Positions 57,162-64,000 of a stretch of DNA of 64,000 nt are shown piece by piece (the stretch's first letter is position 1; each line of letters opens with the position of its first letter). The DNA comes from Kingdonia uniflora (taxonomy: Eukaryota > Streptophyta > Magnoliopsida > Ranunculales > Circaeasteraceae): contig JACGCM010002659.1 in the NCBI GenBank assembly GCA_014058105.1, forward strand, positions 558,001 to 622,000. Direction: 5' to 3'. Under the pieces are notes generated by a model, which saw nothing but the letters and a program-made list of their open reading frames with translations, did no database searches and was not told the origin of the DNA. A program made the position numbers and the translations under genes.

Positions 57162-59393
57162 TGTTAGAGATAGATTTAGTATTAATATAATGCTAAGTGT
57201 AGTATAGTATTTTACTTTTCTATTGTAGTTTATAAGTAGTAAGTTGTTGTATTTTGTGTTCTTCAGTTTTATCTGTTTTCTCTTATTTCTTCTAAGATCT
57301 ATTATGGTATCAGAGCCGTTACGATTCTCACTCTTTCTCGCTCTCTGTCTGCAGTTGTCTATCTTAGTATATGATTTTGAGTTTAGATGAAATCTAATTA
57401 AAAAGTGATTTAGGGTTATGCTGTGGTTGATTGACCAAATCTGGTTATTGATTGGAGACTGATTGAACCGAATCACTTGGAGCGGATCTGATTCTGTTGC
57501 TAGTTTGATTTTTGCATCTATGACACACCTACTACTATAAACTGATTTGGCTTAAGTATTGCTTCATTATCTTGTAATTTGGTTTACTTTTTCTCCCTCT
57601 CTACAATCTAATTTTGGTTCCTAGGGTTCCTTCTACTGAATCAAATCTGATTTGATTTTTATCTGCTAGTTCGCTTATGGCAATGATTAAAGCTGAAATT
57701 CGTTATGGTTACTTGGGTTCAAAGATTGATTATTGAATTACAGTTGTCAAATTTGATTATGTTAAAGAGGATGATGAGTTTTTGAGATGAACATGTTCAG
57801 TTAAATTTGGGGGTTGTTTCATGCTATGAATTTTTGGTGTTTTAATTCTAAATGGTTTGAAATTTTGGGTTTGTTTTTGTAACTTTGTAATTGGGGTTGA
57901 AATCAATTTATGGGGTCGTTGTACTGGTGCAAAGAGTGATGTTTACTAGTCTTGATGTGTTGCAAGTAATTTTTGAGTTGTGGATAATAGTTTTCTGATG
58001 TTGTTTAAGAGTTTATGGATTTTCTAGGTTGTTGTTAGTATTTTGGAAGAAGTATTTACTAGTTTTAGGGTGGTGAAACCAATTAGGTACTGTTGAAACA
58101 AATTTTGGGTGTTGTCTTTGATTTTTGGGTGGTGATAAATGATTTTTGCCTGTAAATGATGAAGAGTTGGTTGATTGGGTTCGATTGAAGGGCCGAATGG
58201 TATGAACTTCTAGGCTTGCAATTTCTGATGTTTTCTCTCTGTTGTTGATTCAATTTGGAAGATAGATGAGAGGAATAAAGTTTGATGGCAGAGTGTGAGA
58301 TGCTAAATCTAATTTTTAGGCTATTAAATCAACTTCTCTAGATCCAATACTGCTTCTAGACTGGAGTGATATTTACTGATTTTTAAAGGTATCATTTACT
58401 GATTTCTGAGTTGTGGTAGATCTGGGGCTGGTGGCATAAACTGTTTTTAATTTCAAGCTTGTGATGGGGGTCTCAAAGTTTTGATAGTGGCTGATGAAAT
58501 TGGCAAAGGTCGCGAATCGAGTTGGGTTATTTGTGATATGGATATTTCAAGTAAGTTAGGAATTGAAGAAATTACTGGCGCGCTTGGCGGTTAGTACGCT
58601 TTTGGTTAATATTTGGTGGTGTTTAGTTCGTATTTGGTTAGTAGTTGGCGGTTAGAGTTTGCATTAAGTTATTATCTGGCATTAATTTGCATCCATTTAG
58701 GATCTGGCGTTAGTACGCATCTATTTAGGATCTGGCGTTAATACGCATTTGTTTAGCTTATGGCGGATAGTTCGCATCTGATTAGCATATGGGGGTTAGT
58801 TCGCATGTGGTTAGTATTTGGCAATTAGATCGTAACTGATTAGCATTTGGCAAATATTTCACATCTGATTAGTATTTGGTAATTAGATCGTATTTGATTA
58901 GCATTTGGTAGATAGTTCACATCTGATTAACATTTTGTAGTTTGTTAGCATCTGATTAGGATTTAGTAGTTAGTTTGCTTTGAGTTGTTCCGATTTGGTT
59001 TGGCGGCATTTGGTTTGGCGATTGATATGGCATCTGATTTTTGGCCAAGTATTTTTGGGGTGTTCTACTCTGGTGGGCATTAGTGGATAACATATGCTTC
59101 GCATCCAAGTTTTGCCATTACTTCGAAATTGAACTTTGGATATGGTTTAGTGCTTCTATTTTCTACTTGTAAACTCTCGATGCTACTTGTTTTATCATCT
59201 AGAGTTTGATGGGGAGTGTTAGAGATAGATTTAGTATTAGTATAATGCTAAGGGTAGTATAGTATTATACTTTTCTATTATAAGCCCGTAAGTAGTCAAG
59301 TTGCTTAGTTTGTAACCTAGCCAATTCAATTCAATATAGTCTTTTGTGTTCTTCAGTTTTCTCTCATTTCTCTTTATCTTCTAAGATGTATTA
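57162..59393 (+). mobile_element. Non-coding short-LTR retrotransposon (TRIM/LARD-like)
   Basis: Direct terminal repeats 57162-57304 (143 bp) and 59217-59393 (177 bp) share 'tgttagagatagatttagta' at the start and 'cttctaagat' near the end; the first lacks about 34 bp. A primer-binding site tggtatcagagccg follows the first repeat (57305-57318) and a purine tract gatggggag precedes the second (about 59208-59216). Flanks ataac and atagc may be a 5-bp duplication with one change. The 1.9-kb interior has no coding capacity. It starts within 10 nt of the NB-ARC/ARM coding remnant. Confidence 0.8.
58580..58990 (+). repeat. Degenerate tandem repeat, about 33-bp unit
   Basis: About a dozen units of 'ttagttcgcatctgattagcatttggcg' with substitutions and indels, inside the short-LTR element. 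Confidence 0.8.
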
Positions 59394-59429
59394 ATAGCAT
59401 CCATAGAAGGCTGTGTTGATAAAGGTTTT

Positions 59430-59539
59430 GTAGTAGTACAGTATAAAAGCACGCTTGGGACTGACACGTCCATGATAACATATGGTTGTAGTATAGTATA
59501 AAAGCACGCTTGGGACTGACACGTCCATGACAACATATT
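59430..59539 (+). repeat. Tandem duplication, 55-bp unit, two copies
   Basis: 'gtataaaagcacgcttggga' followed by 'ctgacacgtccatgayaacata' occurs twice with a 55-56-bp offset, just after the short-LTR element. Confidence 0.85.
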
Positions 59540-59633
59540 CGTATCGTAACTGCGAATATCTGTAACTGTAGGTACGAGTTCGAGTCCTACTTGCCTCTTC
59601 CCTATTATTTGATGCAACTTCAATGTCCTTCTA

Positions 59634-59655
59634 TATATATATATATATATATATT
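59634..59655 (+). repeat. (TA)n microsatellite
   Basis: Eleven or so TA units, directly before the caulimovirid-like fragment. Confidence 0.9.
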
Positions 59656-59659
59656 AAGG

Positions 59660-60235
59660 TTTATCAGAAAGGGATATGGTGTAATTATCAAGGCCAAAAA
59701 ATTAGTTTTGAATTCATTAGAAGTCCTGAAGTCAGGATAATTAATATAATTAAAACTATTATTAATTCTAAAACAAACCATCTAAATTTTCTTCAAGAAG
59801 AATGTCATGTCATGGGCATTTCTCATAAGCTTCAGTCCTCTGAGGTCAAAACCAGAATTAAGACTATTGAACAACAATTCTTTAGTGAAGTCTGTAGCAA
59901 CATTCCTAATGTTTTCTAGGATCGAAAGCAACATATTGTTTCCTTACCGTATAAGCAAGATTTTGATGAAAAAACCCATATTCCTACTAAAGCTAGACCT
60001 AGTCAAATGAACTCTGAATATTTTACACTATGTAAAAAGGAAATTCAAGATCTTCTTGACAAAAACTTTATCCGTAAAAGTTACTCTCCCTGGAGCTGTA
60101 CAACCTTCTATGTTAACAAGAATGCTGATAAAGAAAGAGGTGTTCCCAGACTTGTAGTTAACTATAACCTCTCAACGACTCTCTCAAATAGATTCGTTAC
60201 CCAATCCCGAATAAAAAAGACCTTTTAAATCGTCT
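59660..60235 (+). pseudogene. Endogenous pararetrovirus (Caulimoviridae-like) polyprotein fragment
   Basis: The + strand carries about 190 codons in two neighbouring frames. The second half has the features of the N-terminal reverse transcriptase region of plant pararetroviruses: a KARP-containing segment, then an acidic-basic helix, an SPWSC segment and the strand containing RLVVNY. The catalytic YxDD part is not present; the text stops near 60228. Breaks: a stop near 59918 and the loss of everything downstream. Such fragments are common, non-infectious relics in plant genomes. A Ty3/gypsy origin is the alternative, but the wording of the RT start fits caulimovirids better. Confidence 0.6.
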
Positions 60236-60489
60236 TTATAATGCTATTATCTTCTCTATATTTGACTTAAAATTAGGATACTTACCAACACACAGTTGTC
60301 AGTTATATTTTCAGGCACACACATGTAAATAAATCAATCTGCCATTTAAATTTTATAGTTGAAGATTCATTAATTAAGGAACAAACATGATCAAATTGCA
60401 TTACAAAATACTCGAAAAATAAACTCAATGCTAGGAAAGGTGTATCACTGCAAATCTTCTAACAGTAGGGAATCCTATTGCAAATTCAT

Positions 60490-63482
<2,993 letters not shown>

Positions 63483-63544
63483 CGTTCTTGTTGTTGCCGC
63501 TGAGGGTCTGATCTATGCTCTTGCCGCTCTCCTAACCTTTTTAC

Positions 63545-63562
63545 CAAAACCCTAAAAAACCC
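63545..63562 (-). promoter_or_regulatory. Telo-box-like element near the RPL24 start
   Basis: The + strand reads caaaaccctaaaaaaccc, containing AAACCCTAA-type telo-box sequence about 65-80 bp upstream of the ATG. Telo boxes are frequent near the start of plant ribosomal-protein genes. Position relative to the transcription start is inferred. Confidence 0.5.
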
Positions 63563-63650
63563 AATAGTTTCCAAATACATAAATAAATAAAACCCAACAG
63601 TGTCAAAGAAAATAATTCTACGGGAAAATTCATTTTACAAAATTTGTACC

Positions 63651-63992
63651 ACTAGTATGGAAAACTATTTCCCATTAGTGTACCTTGCCGTCTCTTTTTC
63701 TTTTCCCCAGAGTACAGGTAGGCATAAAATAGGCACATTAGTATTTTTTTGCTTCATGTTGGCACCTTTTGTGAGATAGGGATACTTCAAAGATACAACT
63801 TTTTAAGTGGCAAACAATGATACCTTAAGGTGCCCCAAATCGAGTGGTTTGAATGCATTTGTTAGTATGGAAAACTATTTCTCAAATGTCAAAACATACT
63901 GGGCGCGTTACACTCGCATTAGTGTACATTGCCGTCTCTTTTTCTTTTCCCCGAGTACAGGTAGGCATAAAATAGACACATTAGTATTCTTC
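63651..63992 (+). repeat. Direct repeat, two copies about 210 bp apart
   Basis: 'agtatggaaaactatttc', 'attagtgtac', 'tgccgtctctttttcttttc', 'gagtacaggtaggcataaaa' and 'cacattagtatt' occur in the same order at 63653-63750 and 63864-63990. The second copy has an extra 35 bp. Upstream region of RPL24. Confidence 0.85.
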
Positions 63993-64000
63993 CATAGTCC

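Noticed and set aside
59560..59600. B-box-like 'acgagttcgagtcctac' as a tRNA or SINE
   Set aside because: No A box at the right distance and no cloverleaf could be drawn.

Overview
The window is nuclear DNA of a flowering plant. The evidence is intron-rich genes with GT-AG introns, several plant retrotransposon lineages, a plant mobile-domain gene, a FAR1-type transposase, an NB-ARC gene and a block of plastid DNA inserted in the nucleus. The sequence does not let me name the species. Only three ordinary genes look intact: the 3' part of a choline-transporter-like gene (CTL, + strand, 5185-10809), a small trigger-factor-like gene (+ strand, 11927-28460) and ribosomal protein L24 (minus strand, 60490-63482). 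Their exons are short and their introns are filled with transposable elements.

Layout. 1-4960: minus-strand LTR element debris, with a 1.2-kb direct repeat, a copia-type LTR, a minisatellite and an inverted repeat. 5185-10809: CTL exons; one intron holds a roughly 1.6-kb foldback element and a decayed LINE, the last a SINE-like sequence. 11927-28460: trigger-factor-like gene with seven coding exons, one of 14 nt; its introns hold a gag-only LTR element with a target-site duplication (TSD), three LINE fragments and a solo LTR. 28900-34440: F-box-like fragment, a long-TIR element containing a tandem array and another solo LTR, a hAT-like MITE and an AT-rich minisatellite.

34440-44800 is the most unusual part. 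A decayed + strand gene encoding a plant mobile domain, a coiled coil and an OTU-type cysteine protease converges on a minus-strand FAR1/MULE transposase pseudogene. About 30 copies of an 18-bp palindrome (consensus attgtcgaattcgacaat), in units of about 52 bp, sit in the introns and spacers of both genes. A related form lies in the long-TIR element at 30.2 kb. I read this as a candidate composite transposon with a palindromic satellite, but I could not find its ends.

44800-49300 is a nuclear plastid insertion colinear with psbJ-psbL-psbF-psbE / petL-petG-trnW-trnP-psaJ-rpl33-rps18, with nonsense codons in psbE and rps18. 49305-57153 is an NB-ARC plus armadillo-repeat pseudogene split by a Ty3/gypsy chromovirus (51206-56758) with 407-bp LTRs and a GTGCC TSD. 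It is followed by a non-coding short-LTR element (57162-59393), a caulimovirid-like relic (about 59660-60235), the RPL24 gene and terminal direct repeats.

Exon limits come from reading-frame continuity and splice signals. Family names come from motifs read by eye. No database search or alignment was run.
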